Below are positions 10,449 through 23,290 of a stretch of DNA of 64,000 nt, one piece after another. Every line of letters starts with the position of its first letter. The stretch's first letter is position 1. Source of the stretch: Amorphophallus konjac (taxonomy: Eukaryota; Streptophyta; Magnoliopsida; Alismatales; Araceae); NCBI GenBank assembly GCA_022559845.1, contig CM040126.1, positions 141,802,064 to 141,866,063 of the forward strand, read 5' to 3'. The position numbers and the translations under genes are program-made. The notes below the pieces were generated by a model. It searched no databases. It was not told the origin of the DNA and saw only the letters and a list, made by a program, of their open reading frames with translations.

Positions 10449-12263
10449 TGTCACGCCCCGAACCGATAGTAGCGGAATGTGTCGTTTGCTCAGAACGTGG
10501 CAGTTAACAGTCGTGAATAATCAAGAGCATGAACCATAAGACCAAATAATTTGACGCAATAATAAAATTTTATTCCAAACATAAATCCCTTACAAATTCG
10601 AATTCAAGTTTGAAGTCTCAACTACCATGCTGAGAAAAGAAAGGAATAGAGATGCACAAATTGGTCTTAGACATAACAACTAGACAAGAGACACCAGACT
10701 AGACTCTAGAAAAGTTAAAGACACGGGTCATCTAGTTTCCAGAGCTCTCTTGCACATTTGCCCCTCCCGTGTGAGTCTCGGTCCCGCTAGCCATCAGAAT
10801 ACCTAAAAAATGTTGGAATAAATTGGGTGAGCGAAAGCTCAGTAGGAATTACATCTCAAGAACAAGCAATTGGTTTAAATAATTACATTTTCACATATAA
10901 ATGTAGGTAAGACTATGCATGTAGAATTAACCGAGCAAGTGAAACAAAACTAGCAAGAGATTAATAAAGTTGTGCAAAACTTCCAAGCGAGTCCTAAACA
11001 AGAGACATTCATGAGAGAATTTATAGATTATTGGCTATTTCACGCAAGTACCTACCCATTCCGGGCCACGCAAGTCGAGTCACGCAAGTCAAGTCATGTA
11101 CACAAGTCATGAGAGAAAGAGAGAGTGTGGAATTCCAAAGATCAAGAGAGACAAGTACTTCGGTGCAATGCCAGACACCGTGATCAATATAACTCCCATG
11201 GGCACAAGTACTTTCGGGTGCTCCTCCCAGGATCAGATCGGGCCCTATATGCACTATAGTTCATAGCCAATAGAGAGTTCCAAAGAACAAGCTTTAGTAA
11301 AATGATAAATAGAGATTATGGAACTCAAGGGCAAGGCCCTTGGGCAAGGATAGACTAGCGATAAAATCCACACAAAGAGCATAGACAAACCGTGACATGT
11401 CGATAAACAAGGTGGAATTGGCACCTAGATTGGTTTCCATGATACTTTGAATAAATGACTAACTAGAGTCATGAATTGAATGGACATGAAGCAAGTTGAA
11501 AAATTGGCACATAACTATAGGTTTCCCTATTCAATAGATTGCCTAGTGGAACGGTCACCGACTCCACCGGCTTGAGAGATTTCTTTCGTGGGCCAAGCGT
11601 AGCACCATGAAAGGGTCGGGTTATCACATTTCTCTAGAGTGACATGGCAATAAAATAAGGGTATAAGGTGTTTAAGGTACAACCAGCTCAGTCGGCCTTG
11701 AGGGAATCCAAGGCTACAAGGAGACTTACGGAGGTCCCAATGACTAACTTGCCAGTCCGAAGGAACGGAATGTCCAACAGAGGGCTCGTATGTCACCAAG
11801 AGTTGAGGTGTATAACGTGAACCAATCATGAAATAGGGACTACATCTACAGACGTGAGATGAGAGTGCCAAAAGGCCCGCGATATGGGTCAAAATCGGAA
11901 GAAAATGGTGAGAACATGAATGCGTTAAATATAGAATTTATGTCCATTCAATTCTAAATTTAACTATAATTAAATACACTTATATTAATTGACGCCCGTG
12001 ATGGCGTCATTTATTAATTGTGTCCACATGGAGGGACGTTAATTCTATAATTTTTAACTTAATTTATTCAACAAGATTTCACGTCAATACCTATTTAATT
12101 GAATAATTTCAAAGTATACATTCAAAGACACATTTATTTATATAAAAAAGTTTAGAGAAATAGAATATATGATAATTAGGAGAAAAACATGAGGTTTCCA
12201 GATATATAATTTTTATAATTTTATGTTACATAGTTTAATAGATATAGATTTTCAAAGATATGG

Positions 12264-12325
<62 letters not shown>

Positions 12326-13684
12326 AATGAGCGGCGGTTATAGTTGACGGTTATAGTTGACGTTGTTTAAATAGTGAAATTGTCAACTTCTTAAAATCAC
12401 ATGTTTCTTGACGTAACCACGTCGGAATTGCGCATACTATATACCGAAATGACGGGCTCCAAAAACTCCACCTAACTGAGTGTTCAAAACAATTATTTCT
12501 TGAGAGATGGGAGATCGTGAGATAGGAGGTACGGAAAATGGTGGTACCACCCTCACTACCTCAGTCTGCATCCTTATAGTACGCCCATAAAATTTCATGG
12601 CCAAAGGAGACACTAGTGCCCATGAAAAGGCCGAACAAAGCAAAACCCTCTAAATACAATGCTACAGTGAAAACTGTGATTCACCGTGTCATCTTGATAA
12701 TTCTTATTATTTAGTAAAGTTAATTATTAAATGGTTAACACACCATATAATTACATGAAAATTTAGGGCAAATCATGGGGATTCAAGTCACATGCACCTT
12801 GTGATTTGTAGACAAGTGGTTACATACATATAAATTTTTTTACCGTGAAGTGATTATTTAATTATTTAAGATAATCATGCAAAGAGTAAACTAAAACTCA
12901 GGCAAAACGATGATCATGGAGAACGAAAACATGAATTTTTAAACATGTAAATCTAATTACTATTATCTTGGGCTTCAGTTATTGAGAAAATCTACCTTTT
13001 AATTGATTGGACGATGAAAGGGATGAACGTCTTCTTGACGTTCACAGCAGCACGAAGAAGAAAAGGCAGCAGGAGGAAGAAGGGAGAAGTAGATCGTGTC
13101 TTCTTGTCGCAGGCAAGGTCACAGGAGGAAGAATGAAGCAAAGAAGATGCTTCTTCATGTATCAGCCAATAGGAAGAGGATGGAGGCAAAGGAAGAAGAG
13201 TTCTCCCCATGCCTTCTTCTCGGTTCCGTGGACATAGCAGGGACGAGGAATGGCACCCCAGCAAGGGAGAAATCTCACGCGGGGATTTGCAGAACTAAGG
13301 GCTCTGCACGTCGATGGGGTAGAGTATTTTATAGGGTGAGAGTCCTAGCGGCGTCAGGATTCTCAATGGAAGCGAGGCTTCCATGATTTGATCTGTAATC
13401 TTCTCTCCCTACCATTTCCACTGCCGCCTAACCAAAACCTCATGCAAAACCCTAATGCTAACAACATGCAATGTCCGGTCACGCAAATGGGTTGGTTGCG
13501 TGGGTCCAGGTGTGGGCTTGTCCCATGGTTGGTCGTTTGGCTGGGTTGGCCTTGTAAGAAGGCCCACGTGAGTTATTGGCTTGGGTTGGGTTGGCTTTTT
13601 AGAAGAAAAAAGCTCTTGTATATTGGGTTTGGGTTCATGTGTACGGGTTTAAGGCCCATATCATGCGGTTGGGTTTTAGTTTAG

Positions 13685-13720
<36 letters not shown>

Positions 13721-14571
13721 GGGTTGTGTGTGTTACGTGGGCTTTATATATGGGTAGGTTGTATTATTTTTGGGCTAGGGCTATATATATATATTTAATT
13801 AGTAAATGAGTATCTCAATATGTGTGGGTGAAAACCCTTGAATATCATGCATTTAATTGTAGACTTCTATAAAATGGTATTAATAAAATATACTTTATGC
13901 TTTAAGGCCCATTAAGTGTATATTTATGAGTTTATTATTTCTATTTGGTCTTCCTATGCAAGTATTTAAGAGTTTTATTTGATATTCAAATATCTTGATA
14001 TATAACTAAACTCATTTTTTATTTATTAAACCTTCTATATGCGGCTTATATCTATTAATAGTTTGCATGTATATATATATATATACATTTCGCGAAACCC
14101 ATTATGTTTTGATACTAACACATACGTGGGGTCTTAAAGGTCTGCTAGTGTACACAAGTTGGCCTTGAATGCTAAGCCCATTTCCTATGAGGTTGTATTA
14201 AGCTTATATTGTAGGTGGGTCATGATACATACTGGGGACTTAACCGATTTGCTTAAGGTAATACTTCATATGGGGATTTTATCCCTCATAGTTTTATTTA
14301 CTTTAATTATTATTTTATTAGTCATTGACCTGGGTATCAGAGGCAAGTTTGATCTTAGGAAAATATTTACTCTATTTCAAAAAGGAAATATTAATTAGCC
14401 ACTTATTTATCCTAAGAATAATATACCCCAAATTCTTATTTAATCAATATTATTAACTATTTGGAGGAATATATAAATATCATCACATGTAGGTTATCTT
14501 TTCTTTTCAAACCGTGCATATATACATAATAATACACATATAATTTTCATTTAAGTTTTCGGGGTGCTACA
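10449..14571 (-). repeat. Element T LTR 1 (3' LTR, 4123 bp)
   Basis: On the plus strand it runs TGTCACGCCCCGAACC...GGGGTGCTACA. It is repeated at 15519-19640 and 20658-47033. A minus-strand TATA box (TATAAAATA) lies at 13325-13333. It contains (TA)n tracts at about 12266-12322 and 13690-13722. A 96-codon ORF (13096-13386) recurs in LTR 2 but looks like LTR sequence only. Confidence 0.88.
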
Positions 14572-14679
14572 TCCTCCCCCACTTAAGAGAATTTGTTCCC
14601 CAAATTCACATCACCTTCTACTCAAGGCAGGGAACTAGCTACTAATTACTATGATATTATACAAGTATAAGGAAAAGTC

Positions 14680-15159
14680 TTAGATATATCGAATGGAAAG
14701 GGAACTATGAGGACAAGGGGTACCTTCCACAGCTTTTCCTTTGGCAGTCTCGGCTAAAGCTTGAGTTTCTCCTGAAAGCTTCTTGGTCAGAACAGGGCAT
14801 ACAGCTATCTTATGGTCTAAGCTCCAGCAACGAAGGCATGCTCCCGACTTCCTCCAATACTTCTCCGATTTGTGACTATATCGGCCACAAAACTCACACT
14901 TACCTTGAGAGGAATCTTCCTCTTTCTTACACTTCTTGCATTTCTTACACTTCCTACAACCTCGGGAACTACCGCTCATGTTTGGCATCTTGTTGGCTAC
15001 GGCGAACTTCTCAGAATTTTTGAATTGGTCCTTTCCTTCTATTCTTTCTTTTTATTCTACCGTCTTCTCTAACTCTTGGACTCTTCGGACAAGGTTCGCA
15101 TAAGCATGGACATCCACCAAGATCATTTCAGGGACCAAGTTTGGTTTGGATGCCTCCAT
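14680..15159 (-). pseudogene. gag: gypsy gag C-terminal remnant, copy 1
   Basis: The frame opens at an ATG at 15157-15159 and gives PEMILVDVHAYANLVRRVQELE, the gag linker seen in Tekay-like elements. A TAA follows at 15052-15054, and the frame continues as MPNMSGSSRGCRKCKKCKKC to a stop at 14680. Two zinc knuckles are recognisable. In the first (CEFCGRYSHKSEKY) the last Cys is Tyr. The second (CLRCWSLDHKIAVC) is complete. The arrangement C..C...H....C-x5-C..C....H....CP is typical of Tekay gag. The N-terminal gag domain is absent. Copy 2 at 19749-20228 has different lesions. Confidence 0.7.
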
Positions 15160-15359
15160 TCTAATTATGTTCCTGCAAGATTAATGGGGAGATTAATTGT
15201 TGACTTAAAATTTTTTGATAAGTAATAGGAATGGGACTAGAATATTTTATCCTTTCTTTATAATATACCTCCAGGCTCTACCCACTCTCACGGAATTCCT
15301 ATAGGATGACCAACAAAGATGACTCAACCTATCTCTTGGACTTAATGACCTAAGGATTT

Positions 15360-15518
15360 GAAAGCCGAAGCTCTGATATGATTGACAGGGATACTTGACC
15401 TATCATTGGAACCTAATAACTCGACGATGTGAAAGCCGAAGCTCTGATATGACTGCAAGGATACTTGACCTGTCATTGGAACTTGAGGATGTGAAAGCCG
15501 AAGCTTTGATACCACCTC
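15360..15518 (-). repeat. PBS-adjacent tandem repeat, three units
   Basis: GAAAGCCGAAGCT begins at 15360, 15431 and 15493 (spacing 71 and 62). The last unit runs into the primer site. The upstream units carry GCTCTGATAT, the complement of TATCAGAGC, so they are partial copies of the primer site. Confidence 0.8.
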
Positions 15519-17376
15519 TGTCATGCCCCGAACCGATAGCAGTGGAACGTGTCATTTGCTCAGAACGTGGCAGTTAACAGTCGTGAATAATCAAGAACAT
15601 GAACCATAAGACCAAATAATTTGACGCAATAATGAAATTTTATTCCAAACATAAATCCCTTACAAATTTGAATTCAAGTTTGAAGACTCAACTACCATGC
15701 TGAGAAAAGAAAGGAATAGAGATGCACAAATTGGTCTTAGACATAACAACTAGACAAGAGACACCGGACTAGACTCAAGAAAAGTTAAAGACACGGGTTA
15801 TCTAGTTTTCAGAGCTCCCTTGCACACTTGCCCCTCCCGTGTGAGTCTCGGCCCCGCTAGCCATCGGAATACCTGAAAAATGTTGGAATAAAGTGGGTGA
15901 GCGAAAGCTCAGTATGAATTACATCTGAAGAACAATCAATTGGTTTAAGTAATTACATTTTCACATGTAAATGTAGATAAGACTATGCATGTAGAATTAA
16001 CCGAGCAAGTGAAACAAAACTAGCAAGAGATTAACAACGTTGTGCAAAACTTCCAAGCGAGTCCTAAACAAGAGACATTCATGAGAGAATTTATAAATTA
16101 TTGGCTATTTCATGCAAGTACTTGCCCATTCCGGGCCACGCAAGTCGATTCACGCAAGTCAAGTCATGTACGCAAGTCATGAGAGAAAGAGAGAGTGTGG
16201 AATGCCAAAGATCAAGAGAGACCAGTACTTCAGTGCAATGCCAGACACCGTGATCAATATAATGCCCATGGGCACAAGTACTTTCGGGTGCTCCTCCCAA
16301 GACCAGATCGGGCCCTATATGCACAACATTAAAAATAGATCTAGACATACACTATAGTTCATAGGCAATAGAGAGTTTCAAAGAACAAGCTTTAGTAAAA
16401 TGATAAATGGAGATTATGGAACTCAAGGGCAAGGCCCTTGGACAAGGACAGACTAGCGATAAAATCCACACAAAGAGCATAGACAAACCATGACATGTCG
16501 ATAAACTAGGTGGAATTGGCACCTATATAGGTTTCCATGATACTTTGAATAAATGACTAACTAGAGTCATTAATTCAATTGACATGAAGCAAGTTGAAGA
16601 ATTGGCACCTAACTATAGGTTTCCCAATTCAATAATTTGCCTAGTGGAACGGTCACCCACTCCACCGGCTTGAGAGATTTCTCTCATGGGCCAAGTGTAG
16701 AACCATGAAAGGGCCGGGTTATCACATTTCTCCAGAGTGACGTGGCAATAAAAAAAGGGTATAAGGTGTTTAAGGTACAACCTACTCAGTCAGCCTTGAG
16801 GGAATCCAAGGCTAGGAAGAGACTTACGGAGGTCCCAATGACTAACTTACCAGTCCGAAGGAACGGAATGTCCAATAGAGGGCTCGTATGTCACCAAGAG
16901 TTGAGGTGTATAACGTGAACCAATCATGAAATAGGGACTCCATCTACAGACGTGAGATGAGAGTGCCAAAAGGCCCGCGGTATGGGTCAAAATCGGAAGA
17001 AAACGGTGAGAACATGAATGTGTTAATTATAGAATTTATATCCATTCAATTCTAAATTTAACTATAATTAAATATACTTATATTAATTGATGCCCGTGGT
17101 GGCGTCATTTATTAATTTGCGTCCACATGGAGGGATGTTAATTCTATAATTTTTAACTTAATTTATTCAACAAGATTTCATGTCAATACCTATTTAATTG
17201 AATAATTTCAAAGTATACATTCAAAGACACATTTATTTATATAAAAAAACTTTAGAGAAATAGAATATATGATAATTAGGAGAAAAATATGAGGTTTCCA
17301 TATATATAATTTTTAAAATTTTATGTTACATAGTTTATAAGATATAGATTTTCAAAGATATAGTTAATAGATTAAG

Positions 17377-17410
<34 letters not shown>

Positions 17411-19124
17411 AATGAGCGGCGGTTATAGTTGACGTTGTTTAAATAGTGAAATTGTCAACTTCTTAAAATCACCTGTTTCTTGACGTAACCACGTCGAAAT
17501 TGCGCATACTATATACCGAAATGACGGGCTCGAAAAACTCTAACTATCCGGGCGTTCAAAACATTTTTTTGTTGAGAGATGGGAGATCGTGAGATAGGAA
17601 ACACGAAAAATGGTGGTACCACCCTCACTACCTCGGTCTCCATTCTTATAGTATGCACATAAAATTTCATGGCCAAAGGAGACACTAGTGCCCATGAAAA
17701 GGCCGAACAAAGCAAAACTCTTTAAATATTGTGCTACAGTGGAAACTGCAATTCACCGTGTCACCTTGATACTTCTTATTATTTAGTAACGTTAATTATT
17801 AAATGGTTAACACACCATATAATTACATAAAAATTTTAGGCAAATCATGGGGATTCAAGTCACATGCACCTTGTGATTTTTAGACAAGTGGTTACATACA
17901 TATAAATTTTTTACCGTGATGTGATTATTTAATTATTTAAGATAATCATGCAAACAGTAAACTAAAACTCAGGCAAAACGATGATCATGGAGAACGAAAA
18001 CATGAATTTTTAAACATGCAAATCTAATTACTATTATCTTGGGCTTCAATTATTGAGAAAATCTACCTTTTAATTGATTGGACGATGAAAGGGATGAACG
18101 TCTTCTTGACGTTCACAGCAGCACGAAGAAGAAAAGCAGTAGGAAGAAGAAGGGAGAAGTAGATCGTGTCTTCTTGTCGCAGGCAAGGTCGCAGGAGGAA
18201 GAATGAAGCAAAAAAGATGCTTCTTCACGTATCAGCCAATAGGAAGAGGATGGAGGCAAAGGAAGAAGAGTTCTCCCCACGCCTTCTTCTCGGTTCTGTG
18301 GACGTAGCAGGGACGAAGAATGGCACACCAGCAAGGGAGAAAACTCACCCGGGGATTTTCAGAACTAAGGGCTCTGCTCGTCGATGGGGTAGAGTATTTT
18401 ATAGGGTGAGAGTCCTAGCGGCGTCAGGATTCTCAATGGAAGCAAGGATTCCATGATTTGATCCGTAATCTTCTCTCCCTGTCATTTCCACCGCCGCCTA
18501 CCCAAAACCTCATGCAAAACCCTAACGCTAACAACATGCAACGTCCGGTCACGCAAATGGGTTGGTTGCGCGGGTCCAGGTGTGGGCTTGTCCCATGGTT
18601 GGTCGTTTGGCGAGGTTGGCCTTGTAAGAAGGCCCACATGAGTTATTGGGTTGGGTTGGGTTGGCTTTTTAGAAGAAAAAAGCTCGTATTTTGGGTTCAT
18701 GTGTACGGGTTTAAGGCCCATATCATGCGGTTGGGTTTTAGTTTAGATATATACATATATATATGGGTTGTGTGTGTTACGTGGGCTTTATATATGGGTG
18801 GGTTGTATTGTTTTTGGGCTAGGGCTTTATATCTATATATATATATATATATTTAATTAGTAAATGAGTATCTTCATATGTGTGGGTGAAAACCCTTGAA
18901 TATCATGCATTTAATTTTAGACTTCTATAAAATGGTATTAATAAAATATAATTTATGCTTTAAGGCCCATTAATTGCATATTTATGACTTTATTATTTCT
19001 ATTTGGCCTTCCTATGCAAGTATTTAAGAGTTTAATTCGATATTCAAATATCTTGATATATAACTAAACTCATTTGTTATTTATTAAACCTTCTATATGC
19101 GGCTTATATCTATTAATAGTTTGC

Positions 19125-19158
<34 letters not shown>

Positions 19159-19640
19159 TTCTCGAAACCCATTATGTTTTGATACTAACACATACGTGGG
19201 GTCTTAAGGGTCTGCTAGTGTATACAAGTTGGCCTTGAATGCTAAGTCCACTTCCTATGAGGTTGTATTAAGCTTATAATATAGGTGGGTCATGATACAT
19301 ACTGGGGAGTTAACAGATTTGCTTAGGTAATACTTCATATGGGGATTTTATCCCTCATAGTTTTATTAACTTTAATTATTATTTTATTAGTCATTGACCT
19401 GGGTATTAGAGGCAGGTTCGATCATAGGAAAATTCTTACTCTCTTTCAAAAAGGAAATATTAATTAGCCATTTATTTATCCTAAGAGCAATATACCCCAA
19501 ATTCTTATTTATTCAATATTATTAACTATTTGGAGGAATATGTAAATATCATCACGTGTAGGTTATCTTTTCTTTTCAAACCGTGCATATATACATAATA
19601 ATGCATATATAATTTTCATTTAAGTTTCTGGGGTGCTACA
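15519..19640 (-). repeat. Element T LTR 2 (shared middle LTR, 4122 bp)
   Basis: It starts TGTCATGCCCCGAACC and ends GGGGTGCTACA, and is one base different in length from LTR 1. It serves as 5' LTR for internal region 1 and 3' LTR for internal region 2. The TATA box is at 18395-18403 on the minus strand. Confidence 0.88.
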
Positions 19641-19748
19641 TCCTCCCCCACTTAAGAGAATTTGGTCCCCAAATTCACATCACCTTTTACTCAAGGCAGG
19701 GAACTAGCTACTAATTACTATGATATTATACAAGTATAAGGAAAAGTC

Positions 19749-20228
19749 TTAGATATATCGAATGGAAAAGGAACTATGAGGACGAGGGGTACCTTCTACA
19801 ACTTTTCCTTTGGCAGTCTCGGCTAAAGCTTGAGTTTCTCCTGAAAGCTTCTTGGTCAGAACAGGGCATACAGCTATCTTATAGTCTAAGCTCCCGCAAC
19901 GAAGACATGCTCTCGACTTCCGCCAACACTTCTCCGATTTATGACTATATCCACCACAAAACTCACACTTACCTTGAGAGGAAGCTTCCTCTTTCTTACA
20001 CTTCTTGCATTTCTTACACTTCCTACACCCTCGGGAACTACCGCTCATGTTTGGCCTCTTGTTGGTTATGGCGAACTTCTCAGAATTTTTGATTTGGTCC
20101 TGTCCTTATATTCTTTCTTTTTCTTCTACCATCTTCTCTAACTCTTGGACTCTTCGGACAAGGTCCGCATAAGCATGGACATCCACCAAGACCATTTCAG
20201 GGACAAAGTTTGGTTTGGATGCCTCCAT
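19749..20228 (-). pseudogene. gag: gypsy gag C-terminal remnant, copy 2
   Basis: This is the counterpart of 14680-15159. The ATG is at 20226-20228 and the same linker and Lys/Cys-rich stretch follow. Here the first knuckle (CEFCGGYSHKSEKC) is complete, while the His of the second is Tyr (CLRCGSLDYKIAVC). The stop in the linker is a TAA at 20106-20108, at a different codon from copy 1. The two copies therefore carry independent damage. Confidence 0.7.
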
Positions 20229-20427
20229 TCTAATTATGTTCCTGCAAGATTAATGGGGAGATTAATGGTTGACATAAATTTTTTGATAAGTAATAGGAAT
20301 GGGACTAGAATATTTTATCCTTTCTTTATAATATACCTCCAGGCTCTACCCACTCTCACGGAATTCCTATAGGATGACCAACAAAGATGACTCAACCTAT
20401 CTCTTGGACTTAATGACCTAAGGATTT

Positions 20428-20657
20428 GAAAGCCGAAGCTCTCATATGACTGACAGGGATACTTGACCTATCATTGGAACCTAATAACTAGACGATGTGA
20501 AAGTCGAAGCTCTGATATGACTGACAGGGATACTTGACCTAACATTGGAACCTAATAACTTGACGATGTGAAAGCCGAAGCTCTGATATGACTGCAAGGA
20601 TACTTGACCTATCATTGGAACTTGAGGATGTGAAAGCCGAAGCTTTGATACCACCTC
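20428..20657 (-). repeat. PBS-adjacent tandem repeat, four units
   Basis: Units begin at 20428, 20499, 20570 and 20632 (spacing 71, 71 and 62), one more than in internal region 1. Confidence 0.8.
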
Positions 20658-22491
20658 TGTCATGTCCCGAACCGATAGCAGTGGAATGTGTCATTTGCTT
20701 AGAACGTGGTAGTTAACAGTCGTGAATAATCAAGAGCATGAACCATAAGACCAAATAATTTGACGCAATAATGAAATTTTATTCCAAACATAAATCCCTT
20801 ACAAATTCGAATTCAAGTTTGAAGATTCAACTACCATGCTAAGAAAAGAAAGGAATAGAGATGCACAAATTGGTCTTAGACATAACAACTAGACAAGAGA
20901 CACCAGACTAGACTCAATAAAAGTTAAAGACACGGGTTATCTAGTTTTCAGAGCTCTCTTGCACACTTGCCCCTCCCGTGTGAGTCTCGGTCCCGCTAGC
21001 CATCGGAATACCTGAAAAATGTTGGAATAAACTGGGTGAGTGAAAGCTCAGTAGAAATTACATCTTAAGAACAAGCAATTGGTTTAAGTAATTACATTTT
21101 CACATGTAAATGCAGGTAAGACTATGCATGTCGAATTAACCGAGCAAGTGAAACAAAACTAGCAAGAGATTAACAACGTTGTGTAAAACTTCCAAGCGAG
21201 TCCTAAACAAGAGACATTCATGAGAGAATTTATAGATTATTGGCTATTTCACGCAAGTACTTGCCCATTCCGGGCCACGCAAGTCGAGTCACACAAGTCA
21301 AGTCATGTACGCAAGTCATCAGAGAAAGAGAGAGTGTGGAATGCCAAAGATCAAGAGAGACCAGTACTTCGGTGCAATGCCAGACACCGTGATCAATATA
21401 ACGCCCATGGGCACAAGTACTTTTGGGTGCTCCTCCCAAGACCAGATCGGGCCCTATATGCATAGTATTAAAAATAGATCTAGACATCCACTATAGTTCA
21501 TAGGCAATAGAGAGTTTCAAAGAACAAGCTTTAGTAAAATGATAAATAGAGATTATGGAACTCAAGGGCAAGGCCCTTGGGCAAGGATAGACTAGCGATA
21601 AAATCCACACAAAGAGCATAGACAAACCGTGACATGTCGATAAACTAGGTGGAATTGGCACCTAGATTGGTTTCCATGATACTTTGAATAAATGACTAAC
21701 TAGAGTCATGAATTGAATGGACATGAAGCAAGTTGAAAAATTGGCACATAACTATAGGTTTCCCTATTCAATAGATTGCCTAGTGGAACGGTCACCGACT
21801 CCACCGGCTTGAGAGATTTCTTTCGTGGGCCAAGCGTAGCACCATGAAAGGGTCGGGTTATCACATTTCTCTAGAGTGACATGGCAATAAAATAAGGGTA
21901 TAAGGTGTTTAAGGTACCACCAGCTCAGTTGGCCTTGAAGGAATCCAATACTACGGGGAGACTTACGGAGGTCCCAATGACTAACTTGTCAGTCCGAAGG
22001 AATGGAATGTCCAACATAGGGCTCGTATGTCACCAAGAGTTGTGGTGTATAACTTTAACCAATCATGAAATAGGGACTCCATCTACAGACGTGAGATGAG
22101 AGTGCCAAAAGACCCGCAGTATGGGTCAAAACCGGAAGAAAACGGTGAGAACATGAATGCGTTAATTATAGAATTTACGTCCATTCAATTCTAAAATTAA
22201 CTATAATTAAATAAACTTATATTAATTGACGCACGTGGTGACGTCATTTATTAATTTGTGTCCACTTGGAGGGACGTTAATTATATAATTTTTAACTTGA
22301 TTTATTCAATAAGATTTCACGTCAATACCTATTTAATTGAATAATTCCAAAGTATACATTCAAAGACACATTTATTTATATATATAAAGTTTAGAGAAAT
22401 AGAATATATGATAATTAGGAGAGAAATATGAGGTTTCCAGATATATAATTTTTATAATTTTATGTTACATAGTTTAATAGAGATAGATTTT

Positions 22492-22538
<47 letters not shown>

Positions 22539-23290
22539 AATGAGGCGGTTATAGTTGACTTTGTTTAAATAGTAAAATTGTCAACTTCTTAAAATCACCC
22601 GTTTCTCGACGTAACCATGTCAGAATCGCGCATATTATATATCGAAATGACGGGCTCGAAAAACTCTACCTAACTGGGCGTTCAAAACAATTTTTTGTTG
22701 AGAAATGGGGGATCTTGAGATAGGTGGAATGGAAAATGGTGGTATCACCCTCACTATCTCAGTCTCCATCCCTATAGTATGCCCATAAAATTTCATGGTC
22801 AAAGGAGACTCTAGCGCCCATGAAAAAGCCGAACAAAGCAAAACTCTCTAAATACTGTGCTACAGTGAAAACCGCAATTCGCCGTGTCACCTTGATAATT
22901 CTTGTTATTTAGTAAAGTTAATTATTAAATGGTTAACACACCATATAATTGCAAGAAAATTTAGGGCAAATCATGGGGATTCAAGTCACATGCACTTTGT
23001 GATTTTTAGACAAGTGGTTACATACATAAAATTTTTTTTACTGTGATGTGATTATTTAATTATTTAAGATAATCATGCAAACAGTAACTAAAACTTAGGC
23101 AAAACGATGATCATGGAGAACGAAAACATGAATTTTGAAACATGCAAATCTAATTACTATTGTCTTGGGCTTCAGTTATTGAGAAAACCCACCTTTTAAT
23201 TGATTGGACGATGAATGGGATGAACATCTTCTTTACGTTCATAGAAGCACAAAGAAGAAAAGGCAGCAGAAGGAAGAAGGGAGAAGTAGA
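20658..23290 (-). repeat. Element T LTR 3, first part
   Basis: It starts TGTCATGTCCCGAACC and follows LTR 1 and LTR 2 until GTAGA (23286-23290), where element A is inserted. The rest is at 45508-47033. The two parts total 4159 bp. Confidence 0.87.

Larger units (their letters stand above)
14572..15518 (-). mobile_element. Element T internal region 1 (947 bp)
   Basis: Read on the minus strand, it runs from the primer site (15503-15514, TGGTATCAAAGC) through tandem repeats and a gag C-terminal remnant to the polypurine tract (14572-14584, AAGTGGGGGAGGA). This is far too short for gag-pol. Confidence 0.85.
19641..20657 (-). mobile_element. Element T internal region 2 (1017 bp)
   Basis: Same organisation as internal region 1: PPT complement at 19641-19653, gag remnant, tandem repeats, and PBS complement at 20642-20653. 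It is 70 bases longer, which fits one extra 71-bp repeat unit. Confidence 0.85.

Noticed and set aside
13096..18456. 96-codon ORF conserved in two T LTRs (13096-13386, 18166-18456)
   Set aside because: It lies wholly inside the LTR, overlaps the TATA region, is opposite to element transcription and is conserved only because the LTRs are.
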